Source of the DNA: Flexistipes sinusarabici DSM 4947
GTDB taxonomy: Bacteria; Chrysiogenota; Deferribacteres; Deferribacterales; Flexistipitaceae
Reading direction: 5' to 3'
DNA length: 64,000 nt
Assembly (NCBI RefSeq): GCF_000218625.1
Contig: NC_015672.1
Span: 496,001-560,000, forward strand
The notes below the pieces were generated by a model, which ran no database searches, had not been told where the DNA came from, and saw only the letters and a list, made by a program, of their open reading frames with translations. The position numbers and the translations under genes were made by a program. Position 1 is the first letter of the stretch; every line of letters begins with the position of its first letter. Of this stretch, positions 9,488 to 18,145 are shown in pieces.

Positions 9488-9706
9488 ATGGGGAAAAAGG
9501 ATACTATCGAGTTTGAAGGCACAGTACTTGAAGCGTTGCCCAATGCAATGTTCAGAGTAGAGCTGGAAAATGAACACGAAGTTTTAGCTCATTTATCAGG
9601 CAAGATGCGGATGCATTTTATCAGGATTCTACCGGGTGATAAAGTTACCGTAGAAATTTCCCCGTATGACCTGTCAAGAGGAAGGATTACTTACAGGCAC
9701 AAATAA
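9488..9706 (+). CDS. infA: Translation initiation factor IF-1
   Basis: 72 residues, a single S1-like OB fold that occupies the 30S A site during initiation. The sequence shows the typical [32 protein letters not shown] core and the end [15 protein letters not shown]. It is preceded by AAGGAAT and followed after 14 nt by rpmJ. Confidence 0.97.
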   Translation: MGKKDTIEFEGTVLEALPNAMFRVELENEHEVLAHLSGKMRMHFIRILPGDKVTVEISPYDLSRGRITYRHK

Positions 9707-9720
9707 GCAAGGAGTCAGTA

Positions 9721-9834
9721 ATGAAAGTGAAAGCTAGTGTAAAACCGATATGTAAAAAGTGTAAAGTGATTAAGCGCAGGGGAATTGTAAGAGTCATTTG
9801 TGAAAATCCCCGCCACAAGCAAAGACAAGGTTAA
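9721..9834 (+). CDS. rpmJ: 50S ribosomal protein L36
   Basis: A 37-residue ORF starting ATG at 9721 and ending TAA at 9832-9834, too short for routine ORF calls. It begins [15 protein letters not shown] and ends [10 protein letters not shown]. Zinc ligands C11, C14, C27 and H32 form the ribbon of the C+ L36 type. A Shine-Dalgarno (AAGGAG) lies at 9709-9714. It is located between infA and rpsM, the canonical position at the head of the alpha operon. Confidence 0.97.
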   Translation: MKVKASVKPICKKCKVIKRRGIVRVICENPRHKQRQG

Positions 9835-9845
9835 GGAGGCAATTA

Positions 9846-10214
9846 GTGGCACGTATAGCTGGTGTTGATATACCTAATAATAAAAAAGTGGAAGTGGGTC
9901 TAACCTATATCTACGGAATCGGTCCGAGTACCGCTTTGAAAATAATTGAAGAATCCGGGGTGGATCGCACAAAACGAGTTAGCGAACTTAGTGAGCAGGA
10001 GATTTCCGCAATCAGAAAATTTATCGACTCTCATCTGATGGTGGAAGGTGATCTGCGTAAAGAAAAGGCTATGAACATTAAGCGCCTCATGGAAATTAAC
10101 TGTTACAGAGGTTACAGACATAAAAACAATATGCCCTGCAGAGGGCAGAAAACACGCAGTAATGCCCGCACGAGAAGAGGCATGGCCGGAAGAGGCAGTA
10201 TAAAAAGAAAATAA
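9846..10214 (+). CDS. rpsM: 30S ribosomal protein S13
   Basis: 122 residues from GTG at 9846 behind AAGGAGG. S13 lies in the 30S head, contacts P-site tRNA and forms bridges to L5. The start [25 protein letters not shown] and the C-terminal [22 protein letters not shown] are family signatures; the basic tail reaches the tRNA. First gene of the rpsM-rpsK-rpsD-rpoA-rplQ set. Confidence 0.97.
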   Translation: MARIAGVDIPNNKKVEVGLTYIYGIGPSTALKIIEESGVDRTKRVSELSEQEISAIRKFIDSHLMVEGDLRKEKAMNIKRLMEINCYRGYRHKNNMPCRGQKTRSNARTRRGMAGRGSIKRK

Positions 10215-10237
10215 GTTTAGCATAGAGTGGAGGAATC

Positions 10238-10618
10238 ATGGCTAAGCCAAGAAAAAGAAGAGAAAAAAGAAATATACCCAAGGGTATAGCGCACATTCAG
10301 TCAACATTTAACAATACAATTGTTACTTTTTCCGATATCAATGGTAATACGGTCTGCTGGTCAGCCAGCGGCGGAGAAGGGTTTAAGAATTCAAGAAAAT
10401 CCACCCCTTATGCAGCTCAGCTGACAGCTGAATCTGCTGCCAAAAAGGCTCTTGATAACGGAATGAGAGAAGTGGAAATTAATGTGAAAGGTCCGGGAGC
10501 GGGCCGGGAAAATGCAATCAGGGCAATTCAGTCTGCAGGTATTAAGATAACAGTTATCAGGGACACTACTCCTGTGCCACATAACGGCTGCAGACCGAGA
10601 AAGAAAAGAAGAGTATAA
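10238..10618 (+). CDS. rpsK: 30S ribosomal protein S11
   Basis: 126 residues. S11 forms the 30S platform near the E site. The motif [18 protein letters not shown] and the end [16 protein letters not shown] are diagnostic. The start follows GGAGG at 10228-10232. Standard alpha-operon neighbour of rpsM and rpsD. Confidence 0.97.
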   Translation: MAKPRKRREKRNIPKGIAHIQSTFNNTIVTFSDINGNTVCWSASGGEGFKNSRKSTPYAAQLTAESAAKKALDNGMREVEINVKGPGAGRENAIRAIQSAGIKITVIRDTTPVPHNGCRPRKKRRV

Positions 10619-10633
10619 TGTTGGAGGTTAGCT

Positions 10634-11260
10634 TTGGCTAGATATACAGAAGCGGTATGTAAATTATGCAGGAGAGAAGGGCAAAAACTGTATTTGAAAG
10701 GTGAAAGGTGCTTTAAAGACAAGTGCGGTTTTGAGAAAAAAGGGTATCCCCCCGGTCAGCACGGTCAGATGCGTAAAAAAATCAGTGATTACGGAATGCA
10801 GCTAAGGGAAAAACAGAAGGTTAAAAGGATATATGGTGTTTTAGAGGCACAGTTCAGAGTGTATTTTGCAAAAGCAGTTCAAAGGGAAGGCATTACCGGT
10901 GAAAATCTGCTGCAGATACTTGAGAGAAGGCTGGATAATGTTGTCTTCAGGTCAGGTTTTGCAAGCAGCAGGAACGAAGCAAGGCAGTTTGTCAATCATA
11001 ATCACTTTGTTGTAAATGGTAAAAAAATAAATATCCCTTCTTTTCAGGTTAGACCCGGGGATGTTGTTGAACTGAAAGAGAAAAGCCGTAAAATTCCCCG
11101 CATAAATGAATCGCTTGAAACGGCGGAAGGCAGAGGAATTCCGGAATGGGTTACAGTCGACAAATCGGGATATAAATCCACTGTTAACAGATTGCCCGCT
11201 AGAGATGATATAGCTTATGACATTCACGAACACCTGATTGTCGAGCTTTACTCTAAGTAA
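10634..11260 (+). CDS. rpsD: 30S ribosomal protein S4 with cysteine knuckle
   Basis: 208 residues, started by TTG at 10634 behind TTGGAGG. S4 nucleates 16S rRNA 5'-domain assembly and in many bacteria represses the alpha operon. The N-terminus carries four cysteines (C9, C12, C26, C31), the zinc-type S4 variant, followed by the S4 RNA-binding domain (LERRLDNVVFRSGFASSRNEARQFV). The second half ends with DIHEHLIVELYSK. Confidence 0.97.
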   Translation: MARYTEAVCKLCRREGQKLYLKGERCFKDKCGFEKKGYPPGQHGQMRKKISDYGMQLREKQKVKRIYGVLEAQFRVYFAKAVQREGITGENLLQILERRLDNVVFRSGFASSRNEARQFVNHNHFVVNGKKINIPSFQVRPGDVVELKEKSRKIPRINESLETAEGRGIPEWVTVDKSGYKSTVNRLPARDDIAYDIHEHLIVELYSK

Positions 11261-11292
11261 CTATAGGTTAGTTAGTATTGGAGGATTATTTA

Positions 11293-12300
11293 ATGATAGT
11301 AATGAATTTTAGAAGCCTTATAAAGCCGAAAAAAATAGAGCAGGAAAAAGTTACAAAGAATTACGGGAAATATTCTATAGAACCGTATGAAAAAGGCTTC
11401 GGTATTACTGTGGGCAACGCTTTAAGAAGGGTTCTGCTCTCTTCGATAGAAGGGAGTGCTGTTGTCGGCATTAGAATTGATGGTGTAAACCACGAATATG
11501 CAACTATCCCCGGAGTTCTTGAGGATGTTGTTGATATTATTCTTAATGTCAAATCTCTTGATCTTAAGCTTCATACCCATGAGCAGCGAAAAGTAAGAAT
11601 TGAGAAAAAAGGTGAAGGCAACGTTACAGCTGCCGACATTATTGGTGATCCAAATGTTGAAGTACTTGACGGAAGTCAGCACATTGCAACCATTACAGAT
11701 CCCAATGTAACGCTCAATATGGAGTTGTTTGTTGAAAGAGGTGTCGGATATGTTCCTGCTGAGGATATGAAGGAGAAATTCGATGAGGTTGATATCATCC
11801 CTGTTGATGCTGTCTTTGCACCAATAAGAAAGGTTAACTACACTGTTGACAATGCAAGGGTTGGCCACAGTACAGATTATGATAAACTCATCCTTGAGCT
11901 TGAAACCGACGGTTCCATCAATCCTGAAGATGCCATTGCATTTGCTGCTAAAATTATAAAAGATCATATGGAACTTTTTATCAATTTTGAAGAGCCGGAA
12001 TATGAAGAAGAGGAAGATGAAGTTGATGAGAAGAATGAACAAATCCTTGAACTTTTGGATAAAAGTATTGAAGAGCTTGAACTTTCAGTGAGGGCATATA
12101 ACTGCCTTAAAAATGCTGAAATTAAGACTTTGGCTGAACTCTGTTCCAAAACGGATGCAGAAATGCTGAAGACAAAAAACTTCGGAAGAAAGTCACTGGA
12201 AGAAATTAAAAAGGTTTTGAGTGAGCTGGGACTGAGCTTGGGAATGGATTTGGAGAGTATCGGTTATACTGAGAAAAATGAATCTGAGGGAGAGGAATAA
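11293..12300 (+). CDS. rpoA: RNA polymerase alpha subunit
   Basis: 335 residues from ATG at 11293; a second ATG at 11302 is also possible, and the TTG at 11278 overlaps the GGAG ribosome-binding site, so it is unlikely. The N-terminal dimerisation domain includes VTKNYGKYSIEPYEKGFGITVGNALRRVLLSS. An acidic linker (EEPEYEEEEDEVDE) leads to the C-terminal domain with LELSVRAYNCLKNAEI and LKTKNFGRKSLEEIKK, which contacts UP elements and activators. It is fused tightly to rplQ (0 nt spacing). Confidence 0.97.
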   Translation: MIVMNFRSLIKPKKIEQEKVTKNYGKYSIEPYEKGFGITVGNALRRVLLSSIEGSAVVGIRIDGVNHEYATIPGVLEDVVDIILNVKSLDLKLHTHEQRKVRIEKKGEGNVTAADIIGDPNVEVLDGSQHIATITDPNVTLNMELFVERGVGYVPAEDMKEKFDEVDIIPVDAVFAPIRKVNYTVDNARVGHSTDYDKLILELETDGSINPEDAIAFAAKIIKDHMELFINFEEPEYEEEEDEVDEKNEQILELLDKSIEELELSVRAYNCLKNAEIKTLAELCSKTDAEMLKTKNFGRKSLEEIKKVLSELGLSLGMDLESIGYTEKNESEGEE

Positions 12301-12711
12301 ATGCGTCACAGAATATCCGGAAAAAAATTAGGTAAATCAACACCACATAGATATGCTATGTTGAGAAACATGGCTAAATCTTTAGTGGAGCACGGAAGAA
12401 TAGAAACAACTGTAGACAGAGCGAAGACTCTCAGACAGTTTGTCGAGCCTTTGATTACACTTGGCAAAAAAGGTGATGTTTCTGCCAGGAGGCTCGCTTT
12501 AAGACGACTTCCCGATAAAAAAGCAGTTCACAGAATTTTCGATGAAATATCACCTAAATTCAAAAACAGACCGGGCGGATACACCAGAATCCTGAAAACT
12601 GGATACAGGGAAGGTGATAACGCTAACTCTGCAATAATAGAATTTGTAGAGGATATCAGTACTTCCGGACAACCTGCTGAAGGTGAGGAAACTGCAGAAA
12701 AAAGTGAATAA
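12301..12711 (+). CDS. rplQ: 50S ribosomal protein L17
   Basis: 136 residues beginning immediately after the rpoA stop codon. The start MRHRISGKKLGKSTPHRYAM and GGYTRILKTGYREGDNA match the family; the tail after about residue 118 is acidic and lineage-specific. L17 binds near the tunnel exit. It is the last gene of the ribosomal cluster; the strong terminator at 12739 follows 28 nt after its stop. Confidence 0.97.
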   Translation: MRHRISGKKLGKSTPHRYAMLRNMAKSLVEHGRIETTVDRAKTLRQFVEPLITLGKKGDVSARRLALRRLPDKKAVHRIFDEISPKFKNRPGGYTRILKTGYREGDNANSAIIEFVEDISTSGQPAEGEETAEKSE

Positions 12712-12717
12712 GCTTAT

Positions 12718-13305
12718 ATGAATAAATCAGATATGAAAGGGGGGGTTGAAAGCCCCCCTTTTTTTTTAGAAGCAAAAAATCTGAATTTTTCAAGAAACAA
12801 TGAAATAATCCTGGAGGATATCAGTTTCTCCGGATCTTTTAGCGGAATTTGTCTTATTAAAGGAATGGTTGGCACAGGCAAAACCACACTTTTGAAACTA
12901 ATTGCAGATATCTTTGAACCCGATTCCGGCAAAGTCTCGCTTAAATATAAAGATGTAGAAAGTACTAAATATTTTGTTCATGCCAATCCCGAATTTAATT
13001 TTGTAATGGGAAACGTCCAGGATGAAATTAAAATAGCAGGGTTGAGCTCAGATAAGTTTGACAGCTACAATAATATGGATATTGATGAGTTATCTGGCGG
13101 TCAGCTTAAAAAACTGTCCGTTTTGATTGCAGTTGAAAGCAATAAGGATATTGTTATAATAGATGAGCCTTTTGAGATGCTTGATGATAATGAAATGATG
13201 AATGTTTATGAAACAATAGTGGAGAAATCAGGTAAAAAGGGATTCGTTATTGCTACACATGAAGATATTCTGGATGATGTAGCTGAAGTGATGATTAATC
13301 TGTGA
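12718..13305 (+). CDS. ABC transporter ATPase, CbiO/EcfA-like (first of pair)
   Basis: 195 residues, only the nucleotide-binding domain: Walker A GMVGTGKTT at about 49-57, signature LSGGQ at 125-129, Walker B IVIIDEP ending near 151, and switch histidine H181 (ATHED). The Q-loop region (FVHANPEFNF) resembles EcfA/CbiO spacing but has no glutamine. The start is uncertain. ATGs at 12718 and 12733 both lack a Shine-Dalgarno, and the operon terminator is encoded in residues 8-17. No later in-frame ATG precedes the Walker A region. It probably pairs with the next gene; no EcfT or S component is adjacent, so the substrate is unknown. Confidence 0.8.
   Translation: MNKSDMKGGVESPPFFLEAKNLNFSRNNEIILEDISFSGSFSGICLIKGMVGTGKTTLLKLIADIFEPDSGKVSLKYKDVESTKYFVHANPEFNFVMGNVQDEIKIAGLSSDKFDSYNNMDIDELSGGQLKKLSVLIAVESNKDIVIIDEPFEMLDDNEMMNVYETIVEKSGKKGFVIATHEDILDDVAEVMINL
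12739..12767 (+). terminator. Intrinsic terminator of the ribosomal/alpha operon
   Basis: A G-run (12739-12745), loop TTGAAAG and six C residues (12753-12758) form a G:C-only stem, followed directly by nine T residues (12759-12767). This is a textbook Rho-independent terminator 28 nt after rplQ. It lies inside the 5' end of the next open reading frame, as noted for that ABC gene. Confidence 0.9.
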
Positions 13306-13312
13306 GAGATAG

Positions 13313-13879
13313 ATGTATTTTTATGCTGATCAGCTGAGCTTGTCTGCGGATGGGAAAACAATATTCCATGATATTTCTTTTGAGCTCTTAAAAGGCAGTA
13401 TTACATGTGTTTACGGATGCAATGGTTCCGGAAAAACAGTGTTGCTAAAAACATTGCTGGGGCTCATACAACCTGACACCGGGGAAATTAGAAAGTTTGT
13501 TGATAATAATGAAATAGGTGCCTGTCTGCAGTTTCCGGAACACCTTATATATCATTCAACAGTTGAGAAAGAAATCATGAGCTTAACTTCAGATAGGGAA
13601 TTGGCTGATGAGGTTTTGCAAAATCTGGGACTGACAGGTAAACGTAATGTTTCTCCTATGTTTTTAAGTGAGGGGCAAAAAAGACTGATGTTTCTCATGT
13701 CGCTGTTTGTTTCGCATTCACTGCTTTTTATCGACGAGCCTTTTACATCTCTTGACCGTACGAGTATTGATTTTATCGCTGATAAAATGAAAGTTTACGC
13801 CGGAAATGGTAAAAGCATTCTTTATACCACAAACAGGGTCAGGGAAACTGTTCATGCTGATAAGATTGTTAAATTATAG
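13313..13879 (+). CDS. ABC transporter ATPase, CbiO/EcfA-like (second of pair)
   Basis: 188 residues: Walker A GCNGSGKT at 35-42, Q-loop Q73 in CLQFPEHLIYHSTVEKE (an ECF-like FQxPE pattern), signature LSEGQ at 118-122, and Walker B LLFIDEP ending at 143. The switch histidine position reads TTN (N174), so this subunit lacks the catalytic histidine that its partner keeps. It begins 7 nt after the first ATPase, which suggests a heterodimer. The membrane partner is not in the window. Confidence 0.85.
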   Translation: MYFYADQLSLSADGKTIFHDISFELLKGSITCVYGCNGSGKTVLLKTLLGLIQPDTGEIRKFVDNNEIGACLQFPEHLIYHSTVEKEIMSLTSDRELADEVLQNLGLTGKRNVSPMFLSEGQKRLMFLMSLFVSHSLLFIDEPFTSLDRTSIDFIADKMKVYAGNGKSILYTTNRVRETVHADKIVKL

Positions 13880-13888
13880 AGGTTTGTT

Positions 13889-14443
13889 ATGAGAATAGAA
13901 GATCAGTTTGTTTTTTATGGCAAAAAATGTGTAAAAGAGGGGATGACAACCTCATTCTTCGGTAATATTTCTTTTTTGCAGGGTGATCTGTTGTATATTA
14001 CTGCATCAGGAGCTATGCTTGATGATCTGGGACGAAATGATATTTTGCAGCTTAATATTAAAAAGGAATCTCCTGCTGAGAAACGTGCTTCATCTGAATT
14101 GTGTGTTCATCGTAAAATATATGAAAGAACATCTTTTAAAAGCGTAATACACACCCACAGCTTATATACAGTTATTCTTTCAAAGTATAAATCACAACTT
14201 TCATTTCAGCTTTCCGAAGTGTTGCCTTTTCTGGAGAACATACCGGTTGTTGAAGGCAGAAGCGGCAGTATGCAGCTGGCTGAAAATGTGGCGACTGCCG
14301 CCGAAAAAAGTACCCTTGTGGTGGTGAAGGAACATGGTGTGTTTGCCCAGGCTCCATCATTAAAAGAAGCCTATGTCAGAATTTCTGCTTTGGAATATAT
14401 CAGCAAAAAGACCGTCCTTGAACAGATATATTATCGGGGATGA
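13889..14443 (+). CDS. Class II aldolase/adducin family protein
   Basis: 184 residues. The FucA/AraD-type metal site is visible: H88 and H90 (VIHTHS), H149 (VVKEHGVF) and a glutamate E70 at the catalytic position (ASSELCVHRKIYE). Family members retro-aldol cleave phosphorylated sugars such as fuculose-1-phosphate, epimerise ribulose-5-phosphate or act in methionine salvage; the substrate cannot be told from sequence alone. It lies 9 nt after the ABC pair and 3 nt before the ABC-F gene, so it is part of the same transcription unit. Confidence 0.85.
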   Translation: MRIEDQFVFYGKKCVKEGMTTSFFGNISFLQGDLLYITASGAMLDDLGRNDILQLNIKKESPAEKRASSELCVHRKIYERTSFKSVIHTHSLYTVILSKYKSQLSFQLSEVLPFLENIPVVEGRSGSMQLAENVATAAEKSTLVVVKEHGVFAQAPSLKEAYVRISALEYISKKTVLEQIYYRG

Positions 14444-14446
14444 TGT

Positions 14447-16276
14447 GTGAATGTACTAAATGTTCAGCATATTAATAAAAGCTACGCTGCCGACCCTGTT
14501 TTAACAGATGCTTCTTTTTCTGTTAACAGAGGAGAGAAAGTTGCACTAATCGGACAAAACGGCAGTGGTAAATCCACCCTTTTGAAGATTATATCCGGAG
14601 ATGTCTCTGCAGACTCCGGTGATATTATTCTGGCCAAGTCGTCAAAAATCGCTTCAATAAGTCAGGAAACCTGTTTTAAAGGGACTCTGTTTGAGTTTAT
14701 GGTTGAAGATTACAGGGATTTATTAAAGATGGAAACAGAGATGCATAAACGGCTTACACCTGATGTACTGGATTCATTGATGCTGAAGTATGAAAAGGAA
14801 GGCGGCTATGAATATAAAGCAAAAATAAGGACAGTACTTAAAGGGCTAGGTTTTGCAGAATCTGAATGGGAGAGAGATTTCGGCGAATTATCCGGCGGGG
14901 AAAAGATAAGGGGGAAACTTGCAAGAGTATTAGCCGGCAGAGGCGATATTTTGCTGCTTGATGAGCCTACAAACCATCTGGATATCGGCATGATTATCTG
15001 GCTGGAAACTTTTATCAGGAATACAGACAAAACTGTTATTTTTGTGAGCCATGACAGAAGATTTATCAGAAATACAGCAACGAGTGTTCTTTACCTGGCT
15101 GATAAAAAACTGATGAGCTTTAACTTGAATTATGAGGAATTTGAAAAGCATTTGAATATAGAGATTGAAAAGGGGCGAAAACAGAAACGTTTAATTGATG
15201 ACAGGAAAAAGGAGCTTGAGGAATTTATCAGGAAATACAGAGCCGGAGTAAAATCCAAACAGGTGACAATAAGGGAGAAAATGTTAGATGACCTGAAGAA
15301 TCAGGAAGAGAGTCTTTTTACACCTGAAAAAATCAATACATCATCTTTTGATATTGGCAAAAACAGGGAGGAAAATGCAACAGTCCTTGATGTAACTAAA
15401 CTTGGAATAGGTTATAAAAACAATATTATAAAAGAAAACATTTCCTTTAAATTATACAAAGGAGAAAAAACTGCTCTTATAGGTCCCAACGGAACAGGAA
15501 AATCGACTTTTTTGAAAGTGATTGCAGGACGTATGAAAGGGTTATCCGGTGATTTTTCTCTGGGCAGCAGGGTGCAGATTGGGTATCTGGATCAGAATTT
15601 TGAAGATTTGAATTCGGATCATACTGTCATGGAAGAGCTTCTGGATATGAGCACTGAGCTTGATGTGAATGACGTGCTGAGCACAGCTGCAAGACTGGGG
15701 CTTGAAAGTGCAGATATGAACAAAAAAATCGAAGTACTCAGTGGTGGTGAAAAAACCCGTGTTTGTTTTATTAAACTTGTTTTAAAAGGTGCCAACTTTC
15801 TTATACTTGATGAGCCTACCAACCATCTGGACATTGAGGGTGTAAAAGCTCTGAAGGAAGCACTGTTGAGGTTTTCCGGTGCAGTTTTGCTTGTTTCCCA
15901 TGACAGATACTTTCTGGAAGGTATCGCAGACAAATATATAATATTTAAAGATACAGGCATTTTTGAGGATTTTAACAGCATTGATAATATTGTTGAAAAG
16001 TATTCTTTGCAGCACCAGTTAGTTAATGATAAGAAAAAACGAGAGAGTAAAAATACCAGTGTTAAAAAGAAGCGGGTCAACAATTTTAAAGTGGATCGGG
16101 CTAAAGAGATGATCCTGGAGATAGAAAATCAGCTGGAAGAGCTTTATTCGGAAAGAAACGAACTGGAGACGGAATGGGAACGTCTGGCCGAGGTGAATAA
16201 AAATATAGATTCTCTTGAAGAAGAATTAATTTATAAGTATGATGAGCTGGAAAAATTAGAAAAGGGGGAAGTATGA
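14447..16276 (+). CDS. ABC-F family ATPase, Uup-like
   Basis: 609 residues, two ATPase domains in one chain and no membrane segment. The first domain has GQNGSGKST and ELSGGEKIRGKLARV; the second has GPNGTGKST and LSGGEKTRVCFIKL. Both have the LLLDEPTNHLDI type Walker B and SHDRRF/SHDRYF switches. The interdomain linker (about 225-305) is charged and helical, the P-site tRNA interaction motif region. A C-terminal coiled coil (about 545-609) resembles Uup. ABC-F proteins act on ribosomes. GTG start at 14447; overlaps hemL by 4 nt. Confidence 0.9.
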   Translation: MNVLNVQHINKSYAADPVLTDASFSVNRGEKVALIGQNGSGKSTLLKIISGDVSADSGDIILAKSSKIASISQETCFKGTLFEFMVEDYRDLLKMETEMHKRLTPDVLDSLMLKYEKEGGYEYKAKIRTVLKGLGFAESEWERDFGELSGGEKIRGKLARVLAGRGDILLLDEPTNHLDIGMIIWLETFIRNTDKTVIFVSHDRRFIRNTATSVLYLADKKLMSFNLNYEEFEKHLNIEIEKGRKQKRLIDDRKKELEEFIRKYRAGVKSKQVTIREKMLDDLKNQEESLFTPEKINTSSFDIGKNREENATVLDVTKLGIGYKNNIIKENISFKLYKGEKTALIGPNGTGKSTFLKVIAGRMKGLSGDFSLGSRVQIGYLDQNFEDLNSDHTVMEELLDMSTELDVNDVLSTAARLGLESADMNKKIEVLSGGEKTRVCFIKLVLKGANFLILDEPTNHLDIEGVKALKEALLRFSGAVLLVSHDRYFLEGIADKYIIFKDTGIFEDFNSIDNIVEKYSLQHQLVNDKKKRESKNTSVKKKRVNNFKVDRAKEMILEIENQLEELYSERNELETEWERLAEVNKNIDSLEEELIYKYDELEKLEKGEV

Positions 16277-17538
16277 ATCTGTTTGAAGAATCCAAAAAAT
16301 ATATACCGGGCGGGGTAAACAGTCCGGTAAGGGCTTTTGGTTCAGTGGGTGGAGATCCGGTTTTTATCAAAAGAGCTCATGGTTCTAAAGTGTATGATAT
16401 CAATGATAAAGAATACCTTGACTACATCTGTTCATGGGGTCCTTTGATTTTAGGCCATGCAGACGAGGATGTGGTTAATGCCGTGGTCAATGCTGCCAAA
16501 AATGGTACGAGTTTTGGTGCCCCCACTGAGCTGGAGCTGAAACTTGCGAAAAAGGTTGTGGAAAATGTTCCGTCTATGGATATGGTACGCATGGTGAACT
16601 CAGGCACTGAAGCAGTGATGTCGGCAATCAGAGTGGCAAGGGCATATACCGAAAAAGATAAAATAATAAAATTTGAAGGATGTTATCACGGTCATTCAGA
16701 CGGTCTGCTTGTTAAAGCCGGCAGTGCGGCACTGACTTTCGGTCAGCCCAGCAGCCCTGGTGTTCCGGATGATTATGCGAAAAATACATTGGTGGCTGAG
16801 TATAATAATCTCGATTCAGTTAAAAAGCTGGTGGAAGAAAATAAAGGGGAAGTTGCTGCAGTTATTGTGGAGCCAGTGGCCGGAAATATGGGTGTTGTAC
16901 TGCCAAAAGACGGTTTTTTGAAAGATTTGGAAGAGTTTTGTAAAAATGAAGGTATCCTGCTTATTTTTGATGAAGTAATAACAGGCTTCAGACTTGCTCC
17001 AGGTGGGGCAGGTGAATATTTTGATGTTGATGCTGATCTTACAACAATGGGTAAAATTATAGGAGGAGGTCTTCCTGTTGGTGCCTATGGCGGCAAGAAG
17101 GAAATTATGGAGATGGTTTCCCCCACCGGACCGGTTACTCAGGCCGGGACGCTGAGCGGAAATCCGCTGGCTATGGCTGCAGGTCTGGCTACTCTTGATA
17201 AAGTCTGCGCTCCCGGATTTCATAAAAACTTAGCTGAGAAATCGGAAAAACTTTGGCAGGGAATGCGTGATAATTGCAGGAGACTTAATGTGAATTATGC
17301 TTTCAATACTATAGAATCTATGGGTTGTTTGTTTTTCAAAGAAGGCGAAGTCACCAGTTTTAAAGAGGCTACATCCAGTGATACGGATAAGTTTGCAAAG
17401 TTTTTCCACGGGATGTTGAAACAGGGGATTACGATAGCTCCCAGTCAGTTTGAGGCTACTTTTGTATCCGATAAACATTCTGATGAAGATATTGAGTACA
17501 CTATTAAAGCACATTACAATGCGCTTAAAGATTTATAG
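16273..17538 (+). CDS. hemL: Glutamate-1-semialdehyde 2,1-aminomutase
   Basis: 421 residues. It converts glutamate-1-semialdehyde to 5-aminolevulinate in the C5 haem pathway, using PLP/PMP. The N-terminus YIPGGVNSPVRAFGSVGGDP, MVNSGTEAVMSAIRVARAYT, FDEVITGFR and the PLP lysine in TMGKIIGGGLPVGAYGG (K261) are all as expected. Haem demand fits the multihaem cytochrome a few genes downstream. The ATG overlaps the ABC-F stop. Confidence 0.97.
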   Translation: MNLFEESKKYIPGGVNSPVRAFGSVGGDPVFIKRAHGSKVYDINDKEYLDYICSWGPLILGHADEDVVNAVVNAAKNGTSFGAPTELELKLAKKVVENVPSMDMVRMVNSGTEAVMSAIRVARAYTEKDKIIKFEGCYHGHSDGLLVKAGSAALTFGQPSSPGVPDDYAKNTLVAEYNNLDSVKKLVEENKGEVAAVIVEPVAGNMGVVLPKDGFLKDLEEFCKNEGILLIFDEVITGFRLAPGGAGEYFDVDADLTTMGKIIGGGLPVGAYGGKKEIMEMVSPTGPVTQAGTLSGNPLAMAAGLATLDKVCAPGFHKNLAEKSEKLWQGMRDNCRRLNVNYAFNTIESMGCLFFKEGEVTSFKEATSSDTDKFAKFFHGMLKQGITIAPSQFEATFVSDKHSDEDIEYTIKAHYNALKDL

Positions 17539-17547
17539 AAGATTAAG

Positions 17548-17877
17548 ATGAAGCTCGTCCTTATTGTGCTGAACAAGACCGATCTTTTGGAAGAGGTTAT
17601 TGAATACTTCGTGGAAAAAGATGTGAAGGGCGGGACAGTAATGGATTCAGTGGGTATGGGCAAGATTCTTACATATGATATTCCTATATTTGCTGCTTTT
17701 AAAGAGCTCATGATCGGGAGCAAGGCGTCCAATAAGGTTGTTTTTACCACAGTGGAAGATGAGCTTCTGGAAGATTTTATGAGCGGGCTGGATAAAATTA
17801 TCAATTTCGATGAGCCCGGTACAGGTGTTGCTTTTACGATAGATATAGATAATGCTTACGGGCTTGCTTCAAGATAA
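17548..17877 (+). CDS. PII-like small signalling protein
   Basis: 109 residues with the ferredoxin-like pattern of the PII/CutA superfamily: an N-terminal strand MKLVLIVLNKTDLLEEVIEYF, then GGTVMDSVGMG, and a C-terminal PGTGVAFTIDIDNAYGL strand region. It lacks a recognisable T-loop uridylylation tyrosine and glnB motifs, so it is not GlnB/GlnK. It lies between hemL and the F0 ATP synthase genes with short spacers. A nucleotide- or metabolite-sensing role is inference; the ligand is unknown. Confidence 0.65.
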   Translation: MKLVLIVLNKTDLLEEVIEYFVEKDVKGGTVMDSVGMGKILTYDIPIFAAFKELMIGSKASNKVVFTTVEDELLEDFMSGLDKIINFDEPGTGVAFTIDIDNAYGLASR

Positions 17878-17896
17878 CGCTGAGAAAGGGATATTG

Positions 17897-18145
17897 ATGA
17901 GTAAAGGAAAGTTTGATAAAAATTCCAGACAATGGCTGAACGCAAGTACCATAGGTATTTCCATGGTGCTTGCCATTGTTGTGGGAACCCTTATGGGTGT
18001 GTATCTCGATAAATATTTTGGTACCAAACCCTGGCTGACACTTATTTTTATGATTTTGGGAATAATAGCAGGTTTTAAAAATGTTTTTTATTTCTTAAAG
18101 AAGACGGATTTATATGATAAAAACGATAAAGACAATGAGAATTAA
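17897..18145 (+). CDS. AtpZ/AtpI family F0 accessory protein
   Basis: 82 residues from ATG 17897; the open frame extends to 17852 but overlaps the preceding gene there. Two transmembrane segments (about 15-38 and 47-70) flank the short loop with YLDKYFGTKPWLTL, the pattern of small AtpZ/ATPase_gene1 proteins that precede ATP synthase genes and assist c-ring or ion (Mg/Ca) handling. It overlaps the start of the next membrane protein. Role assigned from family and position. Confidence 0.8.
   Translation: MSKGKFDKNSRQWLNASTIGISMVLAIVVGTLMGVYLDKYFGTKPWLTLIFMILGIIAGFKNVFYFLKKTDLYDKNDKDNEN

Noticed and set aside
11422-12042. Long 206-codon minus-strand ORF opposite rpoA
   Set aside because: Antisense shadow of a highly conserved gene; no start signals and low-complexity hydrophobic composition.
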